From Alkalicoccus chagannorensis DSM 18086 (GTDB taxonomy: Bacteria; Bacillota; Bacilli; Bacillales; Salisediminibacteriaceae), in contig NZ_AUCK01000012.1 of the NCBI RefSeq assembly GCF_000429725.1, positions 49,402-113,401 on the forward strand: a stretch of DNA of 64,000 nucleotides, in the 5' to 3' direction. Each line of letters starts with the position of its first letter. Within the stretch, counting starts at the first letter, position 1. The translations under genes were made by a program, and so were the position numbers. This document shows positions 1 through 8,901 of this stretch, piece after piece. The notes under the pieces are model-generated. The model saw only the letters and a program-made list of their open reading frames with translations, ran no database searches and had not been told where the DNA came from.

Positions 1-660
1 GCCGGAGCAGCCGCGGAAAAAAGGTCATAAGGGGCTTGGAGGTTTTTGGTGCGTGCGTGGATCGGGCGCAGAGCCGTCACTCGCGGCCTCGGCTCGGACG
101 CTGCGCGGCCGTGGGCGGTCGCTAGGTGGGAGCGGGCAGTCGCTCCAGGAGGAAAAGCGGTCACAGTGGTGCTGGGCGGTCACTCAGGTGGACGCAGCGG
201 ACGTTCAGGAGCCGCGCTCGGTCACTCCGCGCCACGCAGCGGCGCTTCGGTCAACCGCACCGGCGACGTCACCTCCAGAAACCATTTGACCGTCAGTTAC
301 CCAAGCCCTTCTAGTCCCCGGCTGCCGAAGCAACCGCGGAAAAAAAGTCATAAGGGGCTTGGAGGTTTTTGGTGCGTGCGTGGATTGGGTGCAGAGCCGT
401 CACTCGCGGCCTCGGCTCGGACGCTGCGCGGCAGTGAGCGGTCGCTAGGTGGGATTGGGCAGTCGCTCCAGGAGGAAAAGCGGTCAAAGCGGTGCTGGGC
501 GGTCACTCAGACGTGCGCAGCGGACATTCAGGAGCCACACTCGGTCACTCCGCGCCTCCCAACGGCGCTTCGGCCGATCCCGCTGACGTCTCGTCCAGAA
601 ACCATTACACCGTCAGTTACCCAAGCCCTTCTGGTCCCCGGCTGCCGAAGCAGCCGCGGA
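1..660. repeat. 21-bp-periodic GC-rich array, two ~320-bp copies
   Basis: Two tandem copies of a roughly 320-bp unit: the CGGCTGCCG palindrome recurs at about 319 and 639. Inside each copy, reading the minus strand, short blocks start with GAGTGACCGC, GAGTGTCCGC or GAACGTCCGC and repeat about every 21 bp. Related arrays lie at 4290-4482, 14030-14640, 21057-21665 and 50095-50290. Several frames stay open across the array, but they have no ribosome binding sites, so I treat it as non-coding. It continues beyond the left edge of the window. Confidence 0.85.
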
Positions 661-689
661 AACGAGGAAAAAAGGCTTTGTCCACACTT

Positions 690-790
690 TGGCGGCGCTT
701 GGTCACAATCGGCACCAATTGTCCGAAATTCGCCTGCACTTTGTCACAATCGCCACCAATTGTCCGGACTCGCCCTCCCCTCTCTGCACG
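690..790. repeat. Short TTGTCCG/GTCACAAT repeat
   Basis: Alternating GGTCACAAT and CCAATTGTCCG blocks occur about every 20 bp. They match the second array type that fills 41387-41783. The stretch lies downstream of the minus-strand membrane gene and directly next to the 1-660 array. Confidence 0.6.
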
Positions 791-806
791 ATCACCCCAC
801 CCAAAA

Positions 807-832
807 AACGCCTGCAGACCCCCTGCAGGCGT
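807..832 (-). terminator. Rho-independent terminator
   Basis: A perfect inverted repeat (AACGCCTGCAG with CTGCAGGCGTT) is followed on the minus strand by a run of T. It lies just past the stop codon of the minus-strand gene at 839-1303. Confidence 0.85.
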
Positions 833-838
833 TCCTTC

Positions 839-1303
839 TTATTTCCGTCCAAACAACCGCCACCGCTCATACGCGAGGATGCGCCGCACGTAGCGCGTCG
901 CTTTCACCAGTTTCAGCAGTTTGAAGATGTTGAGAATCCGCACGACGAGCGTATCAATCTGGTACAGATAGAACGGCACAATCGCCAGAAAATCAATCAC
1001 CATAAACGGCGTCGTCATGTACTTCAGCCGTCCGGTGACCGGATCGCGGTACGCATACTTCTGCACCGCCGTCCAAATTCGCAGCACATATTCCACCGTA
1101 AAAAACGTCAGCGAAAACCAGCGCACCACCTGCCACGGCTCATACATCGCCGCATACGCCTCCGGATGCGTGAACTCCTGCACGACGATAAAGACGTTAA
1201 GCAGGATCAGCGCAACGAGGAATAAATCAAACACCTTGCCCGGCAGCCGTTTCGGCGGGGCCAGCTTGATGATGTGAAACGTCTTCTCCTGTATGCGTTC
1301 CAT
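839..1303 (-). CDS. Voltage-sensor-like membrane protein without a pore
   Basis: A 154-residue protein with four predicted membrane segments that resembles the S1-S4 voltage-sensor part of bacterial ion-transport proteins. The last helix (about residues 118-142) has basic residues every three to four positions (RILNIFKLLKLVKATRYVRR), as an S4 helix does. Bacterial channels of this family normally continue with S5, a selectivity-filter loop and S6. Here the protein stops after S4, followed at once by a terminator, so there is no pore. I start at ATG 1303 because GGAGGGG lies five bases upstream; the longer ATG at 1348 has no such site. It could be a sensor-only or proton-channel-like protein, or a truncated channel. 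The fold is fairly sure, the function unknown. Confidence 0.7.
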   Translation of the reverse strand: MERIQEKTFHIIKLAPPKRLPGKVFDLFLVALILLNVFIVVQEFTHPEAYAAMYEPWQVVRWFSLTFFTVEYVLRIWTAVQKYAYRDPVTGRLKYMTTPFMVIDFLAIVPFYLYQIDTLVVRILNIFKLLKLVKATRYVRRILAYERWRLFGRK

Positions 1304-1389
1304 GTTCTCCCCTCCGGTCGGCAGATGCCGCTGCTTCTCTACTTCCATTGAATCAGAAAAGCAGCCGCTCCGCTACCGCATGCAGTTAA

Positions 1390-1605
1390 AAGAGGGAAAA
1401 CACCCCGAAAATCAAGGTCGATACCGCGGCTGTTGATGGGGATATCGGAAGCAGAAGCGCAGGCCATACAGAAATGACCGACCTCGCTACGGCACAGTTC
1501 TCCCTCTCTGTTCTGGTCACAGCAATCCTCTGTCCTATTGCCTTCATTATGATTGATCGATGGCAGCGGAAGCGTGGTATCATTGGAACAGAGGAAGACG
1601 ATTGA
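1390..1605 (+). pseudogene. Remnant of a permease C-terminus
   Basis: A 71-codon open stretch with no start codon reads as a hydrophobic helix (TDLATAQFSLSVLVTAILCP) followed by a basic tail. The pattern is reminiscent of the C-terminus of 2-keto-3-deoxygluconate-type permeases, but it is too short for a firm call. An in-frame stop lies just upstream at 1387-1389. A 65-codon opposite-strand frame over the same bases looks like a shadow. Confidence 0.35.
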
Positions 1606-1716
1606 TCACCGCTGTAAAATACCTTTGTTTGAGCTGCCTGATTGCGGCGGCTTCAGGCTCATGAAAGCAGGAAGGAGTTTTATGCCTACTGCTGTCTTTC
1701 TAGGAGGTGCCTCACC

Positions 1717-2703
1717 TTGAATAGAAAAATATGGATGATATCGGGCATCACTACCCTGAGTATCTTTTTCATCTTTGTCTTGTTACTCGGTATCGCCCTG
1801 CTCATCCCTACTGAACAAGCACAAGAGGATTTGGAAAGCCTCGCCTTTGAAGACCTTCGTTTGAAAACAGATGGAGTGCCTGACCTACAATTTTATGATT
1901 CAGCCGACGGAGAAGAGTTGGGTTATCGGCATTATCCGGCATCGTCCGAAGAGAACGTGCTCATTTTGCTGCACGGCTCAGGCTACCACAGTGCATATTT
2001 GTCCCCCATGGCAACCCACCTGGCAAACCAAGACATCGCTCATGTATATACGCCTGATTTGCGGGGTCACGGCGCAGAAACCGAATCCCGGGGATCAGCC
2101 GATTATATCGGACAGGTGGAAGACGATTTAAAACATCTCATCACTCACATTCGTCAAGATCATGAAGAAGCCTCCCTGTTTCTAGGCGGACATTCCAGCG
2201 GAGGTGGCACAGCGATTCGTTTTGCCGGAGGAGAGCATGAACAAGAGCTCTCGGGATATGTGCTCATCGCCCCATACATTCATCATGATGCTCCGACAAA
2301 CCAAGCTGAGGACACCTGGTCCAACCCGAATATTCCACGTATCATTGGCTTGGAAATCAGTAATACGCTCGGTATCAGCTTATTCAACAATCTCGATGTC
2401 ATTTCGTTTAACATGCCCGCCAGCATGCGTGATGGAACGGAAACATTGACGTACGATTATGACTTACAACTATCCATGCATCCCAGAGACGACTATGAAC
2501 AGGATTTGCAAGCCTTGCCTGAAAACACCCTTCTTCTGGTCGGTAGTGCCGACGAATCTTTTCAAGCCGGGGAATATAGACCACTTTTCGAAAAACACTC
2601 ACAAGCTGATGTCATCAAGAAAGAAGAAATGACACACTTCTCGACCTTGACTGATCCACGTGCACAAGCTGTTATCGCCGACTGGCTGGAAAACATAAAC
2701 TAA
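1717..2703 (+). CDS. Membrane-anchored alpha/beta hydrolase
   Basis: A 328-residue serine hydrolase of the lysophospholipase/monoglyceride-lipase type. An N-terminal membrane helix (about residues 5-27) anchors it or acts as an uncleaved signal. The nucleophile elbow is GGHSSGG, the acid is probably Asp in GSADESF, and the catalytic histidine is in MTHFS near the C-terminus, in the usual order. I chose the TTG at 1717 because AGGAGG lies nine bases upstream; the longer frame from ATG 1642 has no ribosome binding site. The gene stands alone, 84 bp before the lactate-racemase-like gene. The substrate cannot be deduced. Confidence 0.8.
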   Translation: MNRKIWMISGITTLSIFFIFVLLLGIALLIPTEQAQEDLESLAFEDLRLKTDGVPDLQFYDSADGEELGYRHYPASSEENVLILLHGSGYHSAYLSPMATHLANQDIAHVYTPDLRGHGAETESRGSADYIGQVEDDLKHLITHIRQDHEEASLFLGGHSSGGGTAIRFAGGEHEQELSGYVLIAPYIHHDAPTNQAEDTWSNPNIPRIIGLEISNTLGISLFNNLDVISFNMPASMRDGTETLTYDYDLQLSMHPRDDYEQDLQALPENTLLLVGSADESFQAGEYRPLFEKHSQADVIKKEEMTHFSTLTDPRAQAVIADWLENIN

Positions 2704-2787
2704 GACAGCGTTCAAACTTATCGAGCAGAAAATGGCTGCTTTCGTCCAGCAGTCACCAGTCCGCAAGAATCGAAAGGGGCCTTATTT

Positions 2788-4056
2788 ATGAACGTATCGA
2801 TTTTATACGGGAAAGACGATATCCCGCTCGAACTACCAGAGCATACGCGCGTCATCGAACCCGAAGACGAGCCGGGGCTCCCGGATGAAATGGCCGCTGT
2901 CCGCGAAAGCATGCAGCAGCCGATCGGCTCCAAGCCTCTTCGCGATCGGGTGCGGGCCGAGGATAAAGTAGCCATTGTGATCAGTGACATCACCCGTCCG
3001 ACGCCGGACCATATCATGATTCCAGCGATCGTCGCGGAACTCCCCCACGTGCCGCACGAGAACTTCGTCGTTATCAATGGCACCGGCACCCACCGCGATC
3101 AGACCGACGAAGAGTTCCGCGTCATGGTCGGTGACTGGGCATACGAGCATCTGCGCATCATCAACCACCACTGCCATGAAAAGGACGAGCTCGCGCTTGT
3201 CGGCGAGAGCCGTTTCGGCTGCGACGTGTATTTGAATAAAGAATATGTAGAGGCCGATTTTCGCATCACAACCGGCTTTATCGAACCCCACTTCTTCGCC
3301 GGTTTTTCCGGCGGACCGAAGGGGAACATGCCGGGCATTGCCGGGATTGAGACGATCCTGACTTTCCACAATGCGCGCATGATCGGGGATCCAAACGCCA
3401 CATGGGGCCTGATGGAAGGCAATCCGGTGCAGGAGATGTCGCGCGAAGTCAATCACCTCTGTCCGCCGCATTTCCTGCTGAACGTCACGCTGAATGGAAA
3501 GAAAGAAATCACGAACGTCTTCTCCGGCGACTGGGAGGAAGCGCACGCCGAGGGGTGTACCTACACGAAGGAGCATGCGATGGCGCCGTGCGAGGACCGC
3601 TTCGATGTCGTCATCACCTCCAACTCCGGCTACCCGCTCGACCAGAATTTGTACCAGGCGGTAAAAGGCATGAGTGCCGCGCAGAAAATCGTGAAAGAAG
3701 GCGGCGATATCATCGTTGCTGCCGAATGTGCAGATGGGATTCCCGATCACGGCAACTTCGCGCATATTTTCTCGCTCGCCTCCTCCCCGCAGGAGCTGCT
3801 GGACATGATCAACAACCCGGAATTCAGCATGTTCGACCAGTGGCAGGTGCAGAAACAGGCCGTCATCCAGACGTGGGCAGATGTGCACGTCCACTCGAAG
3901 CTGAGCGCCGAGCAGGTCGAACAGGCCATGCTGCACTACTGCGGGGATATCGCCGAAACCTTGGAACAGCTCCGTACCAAGCACGGAAGCGGGATGCGTG
4001 TCGCCGTCCTGCCGCAGGGACCGCTGACCATTCCGTATGTAACAGGGGAAGTATAG
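2788..4056 (+). CDS. larA: Nickel-dependent 2-hydroxyacid racemase/epimerase (LarA family)
   Basis: A 422-residue LarA protein. The family moves a hydride on and off C2 of 2-hydroxyacids using a nickel-pincer nucleotide. His102 (GTHR), His168 (PHFF), Lys178 (GGPKG) and His194 (TFHN) match the L. plantarum catalytic, cofactor-attachment and nickel residues His108, His174, Lys184 and His200 with a constant offset of six. AAAGGGG precedes ATG 2788. The gene stands alone, convergent with the tctBCA operon and close to gluconate genes, so a hexonate C2-epimerase role (gluconate/mannonate) is as likely as lactate racemase. The larECB cofactor genes at 24.9-27.7 kb would activate it. Family sure, substrate inferred. 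Confidence 0.9.
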   Translation: MNVSILYGKDDIPLELPEHTRVIEPEDEPGLPDEMAAVRESMQQPIGSKPLRDRVRAEDKVAIVISDITRPTPDHIMIPAIVAELPHVPHENFVVINGTGTHRDQTDEEFRVMVGDWAYEHLRIINHHCHEKDELALVGESRFGCDVYLNKEYVEADFRITTGFIEPHFFAGFSGGPKGNMPGIAGIETILTFHNARMIGDPNATWGLMEGNPVQEMSREVNHLCPPHFLLNVTLNGKKEITNVFSGDWEEAHAEGCTYTKEHAMAPCEDRFDVVITSNSGYPLDQNLYQAVKGMSAAQKIVKEGGDIIVAAECADGIPDHGNFAHIFSLASSPQELLDMINNPEFSMFDQWQVQKQAVIQTWADVHVHSKLSAEQVEQAMLHYCGDIAETLEQLRTKHGSGMRVAVLPQGPLTIPYVTGEV

Positions 4057-4206
4057 AGCAGACTGCGCCGGTACGGATGCCGGCAGAGAAAGCGGCCGAT
4101 CTGATTCAGGGCAAAAACCCGCTCGAACCAATCAAGGCAGACTACTGCCAGCAAGGCGTGCCCCCCAGCCGACGCAGCTGCAGTCGAACAATGTGGTACG
4201 TGATCA

Positions 4207-4244
4207 GAACCACGCCGGAAGGTTTCTTCTCCGGCGTGGTTTTT
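4207..4244 (+). terminator. Terminator of the larA gene
   Basis: A stem of AACCACGCCGGA and TCCGGCGTGGTT is followed by TTTTT. It lies about 150 bp after the larA stop codon. The bases between (4057-4206) show no gene and no clear repeat. Confidence 0.85.
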
Positions 4245-4247
4245 GTG

Positions 4248-4283
4248 TGATAAGCATGTATAACTTTTCATACAGGGGGGACG
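4248..4283 (-). repeat. Copy of the GTATACAT element (reverse)
   Basis: Read on the minus strand it gives CCCTGTATGAAAAGTTATAC followed by ATGCTTATCAC. This matches conserved elements at 4585-4617, 11730-11757, 28170-28203 and 38208-38238. It sits directly after the larA terminator. Confidence 0.6.
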
Positions 4284-4289
4284 GCGCAT

Positions 4290-4482
4290 CAGCGACGAGT
4301 GACCGCTCGCCCTTAGTGAGTGTCCGTTGACTTCCGCTGAGTGTCCGCTGCGCTCTTCCGAGTGTCCGCCCAGCTCCTGAACAGCCGCTTTTCCTGGCTG
4401 AGTGACTGCTCCAGCTCTGCGAGTGACCGCTGCCAAGCGCGGAGTGTCCGAGCACGAGCGCCTAGCGTCCGCTCCGGCCCCA
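4290..4482. repeat. 21-bp-periodic GAGTG(A/T)CCGC array
   Basis: Nine successive units begin GAGTGACCGC, GAGTGTCCGC or close variants. Nearly all are exactly 21 bp long; one is 19 bp and starts GAGTGTCCGCCCAG. The array fills the gap between the convergent larA and tctA genes. The array at 50095-50290 has the same order, including the 19-bp unit. Short open frames inside it are by-products of the 21-base period. Confidence 0.85.
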
Positions 4483-4504
4483 ACCCGTATACCATGGAGC
4501 GAAG

Positions 4505-4617
4505 ACCCTCTCTTCTCCTGGAAAGAACACAAGGGCGCAGCGCCTGTTGTTCGAAACGACAGGCTCATGCGCTGCGAGGCCGTCTCCCTCGATGAAAACG
4601 TATACCTTCTTATGACC
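4505..4617 (+). repeat. Dispersed GC-rich element ending in a GTATAC block
   Basis: About 110 bp with an internal inverted repeat (GCGCAGCGCCTG with CAGGCTCATGCGCTGCG), then GGCCGTCTCCCTCGATGAAA and ACGTATACCTTCTTATGAC. The end matches other copies near 11730, 28170 and 38208. No coding signal is seen. Confidence 0.55.
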
Positions 4618-4626
4618 GAACAGACA

Positions 4627-4661
4627 AAAAACGATCCCCCGGGGGAAGGGGATCGTTTTTG
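4627..4661 (-). terminator. Bidirectional terminator after tctA
   Basis: AAAAACGATCCCC and GGGGATCGTTTTT form a strong stem flanked by A and T runs on both sides. It begins immediately at the tctA stop and can stop transcription from either direction. Confidence 0.9.
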
Positions 4662-6155
4662 TTATGCGCCGAAATCTTTTTTGCGCATTTTCAGGACAAT
4701 GACAAGAAGCAGGATGACGAATCCGAGCAGTGCGATCGACAGCGGATTGGTCAGCATATATTGAATGAGGGGGACATTCTGTGCTTCTGCGATGGTCATC
4801 GCCCGGGTCAAGTTCCGTTCAATGAGCGGCCCGAGCACGACACCGATAATGACGGGGGCAAGCGGGACGCCTGTCTTTTTGAAGATAACCCCGAACAGAC
4901 CGATGATGATCGCAATGAGGACGTCGAACAGGCTGTTCCGGATGCTGTAGGCGCCGAACAGGGCGAAAATCAGCACGGTCGGTACGATGAATTCCTGCCG
5001 TACCTTGAGAATGTACGAGAAGTATTTAATACCGAACGCTCCGATGACACCCATCGCGACGACCGTCAGCAGCATCCCGTATAAGAACGTGTAGGCGACA
5101 TCCGGACGCTGTTCGAACAGGCTCGGTCCGAGCACGATCCCGTGAATAATCAACGCACCGGCAATGATCGCCGTCGTCGGGCTTCCCGGGACACCGAGGG
5201 CCAGGAGCGGCACCATCGAGCTTCCGACCGTCGCGTTGTTTGCAGACTCGGCGGCCATGATGCCTTCCGTGTTGCCCTTCTCGAACTGATCGCGGCGTTT
5301 GGACGTCCGCTTGGATTCGCCGTAAGCCATAAAGACAGCCAGCGTCGTGCCGACACCCGGCAGGATACCGATAAACGTTCCAATCAGGCTGGACTTCACG
5401 ACGAGGAATTTATGCTTAATGACGTCCTTGATGACGGTCATCCGTTTAATGGACTGATCTTTGTATGTCATCACTTCGTTCGATTTCTTTCCGATATTCA
5501 AGAACATCTCTGCAAAGCAGAACAACCCGAGCACAATCGGAATCAGGTTGATTCCCTGTCTGAGCGTCATGGCCTCAAAGGTAAACCGTTCTGCACCAGC
5601 TGCCATGTCCACTCCGATCGTGCTGATAAACAGCCCGAGCAGGGCCGCAAAAATCGATTTGTAGACGTTGTTTCCTGCAATAGCACCGATGACGACCAAA
5701 CCGGACAAGGAAATGAAGAACATTTCAGCGGGGCCGAACATCAACGCAAGATTCGCCAGTGGAGGCGTGAAGAGAATCAGTGTCAGCACACCGAGAAAGC
5801 CGCCGACCATACTGGAGAAGATCGAGTAGTACAAGGCTTCTTTCGCACGACCCTGTTTCGTCAGCGGATACCCTTCCATGGCGGCAGGTGCAGCGACCAC
5901 ATCTCCCGGCACATTCAGCAGAATCGCGGTGATCGAGCCACCATACATGCCGCCCATATAAATACCACCGAGCAGCAGGATGCCGTTCTGCGGGTCCATT
6001 GCAAATGTCAGAGGGAGCAGCAGGGAAATACCGATCGCGCCGTTCAGCCCCGGAATTGCACCGACAATGATGCCGATCAGAACACCGATGAAGACAATCA
6101 TCAGGACGTCCGGGGATAATGTGCCGAGCAGTATGTCTAAGTCGAATGCACCCAT
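4662..6155 (-). CDS. tctA: Tripartite tricarboxylate transporter, large permease TctA
   Basis: A 497-residue, very hydrophobic protein of the TctA family, the large (about 12-helix) membrane subunit of tripartite tricarboxylate transporters. Family features include the N-terminal GIIVGAIPGLNGAIGISLLL stretch, its internal repeat around GIFVGILPGVGTTLAVF-like sequence near residue 260, and the conserved PGSPTTA loop. Length is typical. It is the last gene of the order tctB-tctC-tctA, 102 bp after tctC. The transporter imports carboxylates in an ion-driven, binding-protein-dependent way. Next to gnd and gluconokinase genes, a sugar acid is a more likely substrate than citrate, but that is inference. 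Confidence 0.93.
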   Translation of the reverse strand: MGAFDLDILLGTLSPDVLMIVFIGVLIGIIVGAIPGLNGAIGISLLLPLTFAMDPQNGILLLGGIYMGGMYGGSITAILLNVPGDVVAAPAAMEGYPLTKQGRAKEALYYSIFSSMVGGFLGVLTLILFTPPLANLALMFGPAEMFFISLSGLVVIGAIAGNNVYKSIFAALLGLFISTIGVDMAAGAERFTFEAMTLRQGINLIPIVLGLFCFAEMFLNIGKKSNEVMTYKDQSIKRMTVIKDVIKHKFLVVKSSLIGTFIGILPGVGTTLAVFMAYGESKRTSKRRDQFEKGNTEGIMAAESANNATVGSSMVPLLALGVPGSPTTAIIAGALIIHGIVLGPSLFEQRPDVAYTFLYGMLLTVVAMGVIGAFGIKYFSYILKVRQEFIVPTVLIFALFGAYSIRNSLFDVLIAIIIGLFGVIFKKTGVPLAPVIIGVVLGPLIERNLTRAMTIAEAQNVPLIQYMLTNPLSIALLGFVILLLVIVLKMRKKDFGA

Positions 6156-6257
6156 AAATTAACCTCCTTACCGGCAGTTCGTTTTCCCGCTGCATGTATC
6201 AAACCGGGAGGAGAGAGGGGGATACACTCTCTCCCGGTGAATCAAGGAGCGGCTTGC

Positions 6258-7394
6258 TTAGAAGTCGTCCTCGTTTTCATCAATGATCGGCTGCAGCGTT
6301 TCGTTCTGTTCATCCAGGTAGTCGTTCAGCTCTTCATAATCGAGGTACTCGTACGGAAGCTCCGCATCGCTGAAGGCCTGCTCCAGTTCTTCCGATTCAC
6401 CTAGTTGATCCATAGCGTTGGAGAGCGCCTGAATGATTTCATCCGGTGTTTCCTCCGGCGCTACAACGACGCGGCGGACACCCATGTTCAAGTCCAGATC
6501 CTGCTCTTCAAAGGTTGGATAGTCATCGAACATATCCAGACGTTCCGCTGCTGCGTACCCGATCGGGGTTCCACCGGAATCGGTGATTTCCGGAGCTGCA
6601 GTGATGGACGAAGACGCCACATCGATATGATCACCAAGGAGGTCGTTGACGAGGTCGCCACCGCCGTCGTAGTTCACCGGTGATACGTCAATACCTGCTT
6701 CGTCTTCAAATGCCAGTACCTTCAACAGCCCGAGTGCGCCGGATTCCCCAATGGTCAGCTCTCCAGGGTTCTCCTCCGCGTACTCGATCACGTCTTCTGT
6801 CGTTTCCAGTCCACTCCCGGGAGACGTGAAGAGGGCGTGCGGCACGTCGTCAAAGGAAGCGATATATTCAAAGCTGTCGAACGTAAAGTCCGTGTCGGTC
6901 GTGTTTTCCAGAACGAAGTTATCCGGGTAACCGAAGACACCGAGCGTATAGCCGTCCGGCTCCGCGTTTGCCATCTCCGCAATGCCGATCTCCCCGCCGG
7001 CACCTTCTCGGTTGACGACGTTCACCTGCTCGCCGAGCTCATCCGACATGGCATCGGACAGAATACGGGAGACCGTGTCACCACCACCGCCGGCACTATA
7101 CGGGACAATGATTTCAATCGGCTGTTCCGGATAGTCCGGGTCGGCTTCTGCCGTTTCGCCGTCGTCGTCATTCATGTCGTTGTTGTTGTCATCATTGTTC
7201 ATGTCGTTGTCGTCGTCCATGTCGTTATTCATGTCGTTATTATTATCGTTGTTGTCCACATCGTTCACTTCGTTTGTGTTGCCGTTGTTATCCGCTGCGC
7301 CGTTGTTGTCGTTGACGGCGTCGTCATTGTTGTCACCACAAGCCGCCAGAAACCCTAGCAGCGCGACACTGGAAAGACCAATTACTTTTTTCAT
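6258..7394 (-). CDS. tctC: TctC substrate-binding lipoprotein
   Basis: A 378-residue extracellular binding protein of the TctC (Bug) family. It has a lipoprotein signal with lipobox LAAC (Cys19), then an exceptional linker of about 65 residues made almost only of Asn and Asp with a few Met and Gly. The binding domain begins around YPEQPIEIIVPYSAGGGGDT, the family's typical start, which contributes to the carboxylate pocket. A good ribosome site (AAGGGGTG) precedes ATG 7394. It lies between tctB and tctA. The long acidic tether suits a salt-adapted cell surface. Confidence 0.93.
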   Translation of the reverse strand: MKKVIGLSSVALLGFLAACGDNNDDAVNDNNGAADNNGNTNEVNDVDNNDNNNDMNNDMDDDNDMNNDDNNNDMNDDDGETAEADPDYPEQPIEIIVPYSAGGGGDTVSRILSDAMSDELGEQVNVVNREGAGGEIGIAEMANAEPDGYTLGVFGYPDNFVLENTTDTDFTFDSFEYIASFDDVPHALFTSPGSGLETTEDVIEYAEENPGELTIGESGALGLLKVLAFEDEAGIDVSPVNYDGGGDLVNDLLGDHIDVASSSITAAPEITDSGGTPIGYAAAERLDMFDDYPTFEEQDLDLNMGVRRVVVAPEETPDEIIQALSNAMDQLGESEELEQAFSDAELPYEYLDYEELNDYLDEQNETLQPIIDENEDDF

Positions 7395-7436
7395 GATTCA
7401 GACACCCCTTTAATAAATTTGAAATCCATGCTTTCT

Positions 7437-7450
7437 CGTAAACGCTTACG
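7437..7450. promoter_or_regulatory. Candidate catabolite-responsive element (cre)
   Basis: The perfect palindrome CGTAAACGCTTACG lies in the 64-bp gap between tctB and tctC. It matches the CcpA cre consensus TGWAANCGNTNWCA except at the outermost bases. It could modulate tctCA expression when preferred sugars are present. Confidence 0.45.
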
Positions 7451-7458
7451 TTTTCACC

Positions 7459-7938
7459 CTAAAACCATTCTCCTGACGGTGTAGGAAGACCAAGCAGTAC
7501 CGAAAACACCAGGTACGTGACGAGCGTGACACTCCCGGACAGAATGACACCTGTCAGGGCATCCCGGCCGGATGGCAGAGCTTCCAGCATCCTGTAGCGC
7601 TGGTAGTAATAAAGAATATTAATAACGACAAACGCGGTAATGAAAAATCCGGCCAGATGCAGAAGTCCATAAGCAAACAGCATGATGGCTCCCGGAATCA
7701 CCAGCTGGAAAATCACGATGTTCTTGGTGAGTCCAGGCTCTTCGTCCTCGATATTCTCTGTCCTCAGCTTCCTTGCGCCGTCGATTGTCATGAGAAGGCC
7801 AACCACCCCCATACTTCCTAAAATCAATCTTGGAAACAGCGCGGACTCCGGTGGAAGATCTGTCGTCATCGTCCAGGCGGCCGCCGCAAAGATGATACTG
7901 ATGATCCCGATCACGATGGAACTGCGCATCTTCCCCAC
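7459..7938 (-). CDS. tctB: Tripartite tricarboxylate transporter, small permease TctB
   Basis: A 159-residue protein with four predicted membrane helices, the right size and pattern for the TctB small subunit. It begins 23 bp after the gnd stop codon and is followed by tctC and tctA, so gnd-tctB-tctC-tctA probably form one transcript. The gene is assigned mainly on length, topology and position, since TctB proteins are poorly conserved. A GGGAGGTGGGGAAG stretch before ATG 7938 supports the start. Confidence 0.85.
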   Translation of the reverse strand: MGKMRSSIVIGIISIIFAAAAWTMTTDLPPESALFPRLILGSMGVVGLLMTIDGARKLRTENIEDEEPGLTKNIVIFQLVIPGAIMLFAYGLLHLAGFFITAFVVINILYYYQRYRMLEALPSGRDALTGVILSGSVTLVTYLVFSVLLGLPTPSGEWF

Positions 7939-7961
7939 CTCCCTTCTTCAAGCAGTTCCGC

Positions 7962-8858
7962 TTACTTTTTCACGACGTCATGTCCGCCGAATTCATTTCG
8001 CAGTGCGGCTACGACTTTCCCTGTAAACGTATCGTCTTCCAAGGAACGATACCGCATCATCAGCGACAGGGAGATGACCGGTGCCGGCACCTGCAGATTC
8101 AGTGCGGTTTCCACCGTCCACTTGCCTTCTCCGGATGAATTCATCACGCCGCGGATGTTCTCAAGCCGCTCGTCTTTGCGGAAGGCTTCCTGCGTCAGCT
8201 CCATCAGCCAGGATCGGATGACCGAACCGTGGTTCCACACCTTGGCTACGCTTTCATAATTGTAGTCAAAAGGACTTTTTTCCAGAATGTCGAACCCTTC
8301 TGCGATCGACTGCATCATGCCGTACTCAATGCCATTGTGGATCATTTTCAAAAAGTGACCGCTGCCGGGAGGTCCTGCGTGAAGATAGCCATCGTCAATC
8401 GTGACATCTTCGAGCACCTGCTCCAGCTGGGCAATGGCTGGTTCTTCGCCGCCGACCATCATGCAGGCACCGTTTCTGGCACCATCGACGCCGCCGGACG
8501 TGCCGACATCGACGAAATAAATCCCTTTCTTCTTCAATTCGATGCCGTGATTCATGGATACCTCATAGTTGGAGTTGCCTCCATCGACGAGAATATCGCC
8601 TTCTTCCATGAGCGCTGACGCTTCCTGAATCACCTGGTCGGTAATGTCACCAGCCGGCACCATCAGCCAGACGACTCTCGGTGTCGGCAGGGAGGCGATG
8701 ACCTCTTTCATGGAAGCGGCGGATGTACCACCTGCGTCTTCCAGCGCGCTCTTGTTCTCAGCTGCTGTATCCGTTCCTGTCACTGTGTGATCATGATCCA
8801 GCAGATTTAACGCCAGGGGATACCCCATCTTGCCGAGACCGATCAAACCAATATGCAC
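7962..8858 (-). CDS. gnd: 6-phosphogluconate dehydrogenase, decarboxylating (YqeC/GndA type)
   Basis: A 298-residue short form of 6-phosphogluconate dehydrogenase, which oxidises and decarboxylates 6-phosphogluconate to ribulose 5-phosphate. The N-terminus MHIGLIGLGKMGYPLALNLL carries the dinucleotide fold. The substrate signature appears as VDGGNSNYE and DVGTSGGVDGARNGACMMVG, and the catalytic Lys is in GSGHFLKMIHNGIEY. I start at GTG 8858, seven bases after GGAGG, which gives the family length; the longer ATG frame at 8903 adds non-conserved sequence. With gluconokinase at 10045 it completes conversion of gluconate to pentose phosphate. Confidence 0.93.
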   Translation of the reverse strand: MHIGLIGLGKMGYPLALNLLDHDHTVTGTDTAAENKSALEDAGGTSAASMKEVIASLPTPRVVWLMVPAGDITDQVIQEASALMEEGDILVDGGNSNYEVSMNHGIELKKKGIYFVDVGTSGGVDGARNGACMMVGGEEPAIAQLEQVLEDVTIDDGYLHAGPPGSGHFLKMIHNGIEYGMMQSIAEGFDILEKSPFDYNYESVAKVWNHGSVIRSWLMELTQEAFRKDERLENIRGVMNSSGEGKWTVETALNLQVPAPVISLSLMMRYRSLEDDTFTGKVVAALRNEFGGHDVVKK

Positions 8859-8901
8859 ATGCACCCCTCCGTTCGTGAAATTTATTTTCTTGTTATGTTT
8901 C

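Noticed and set aside
46..924. A 292-residue frame and several overlapping frames rich in Gly-His-Ser and Arg through the first array
   Set aside because: They follow from the 21-bp period (seven codons), occur in several frames and on both strands, lack ribosome sites and run into the opposite-strand membrane gene.
1386..1583. A 65-residue minus-strand gene
   Set aside because: It has no ribosome site and mirrors a plus-strand frame that looks like a permease remnant.
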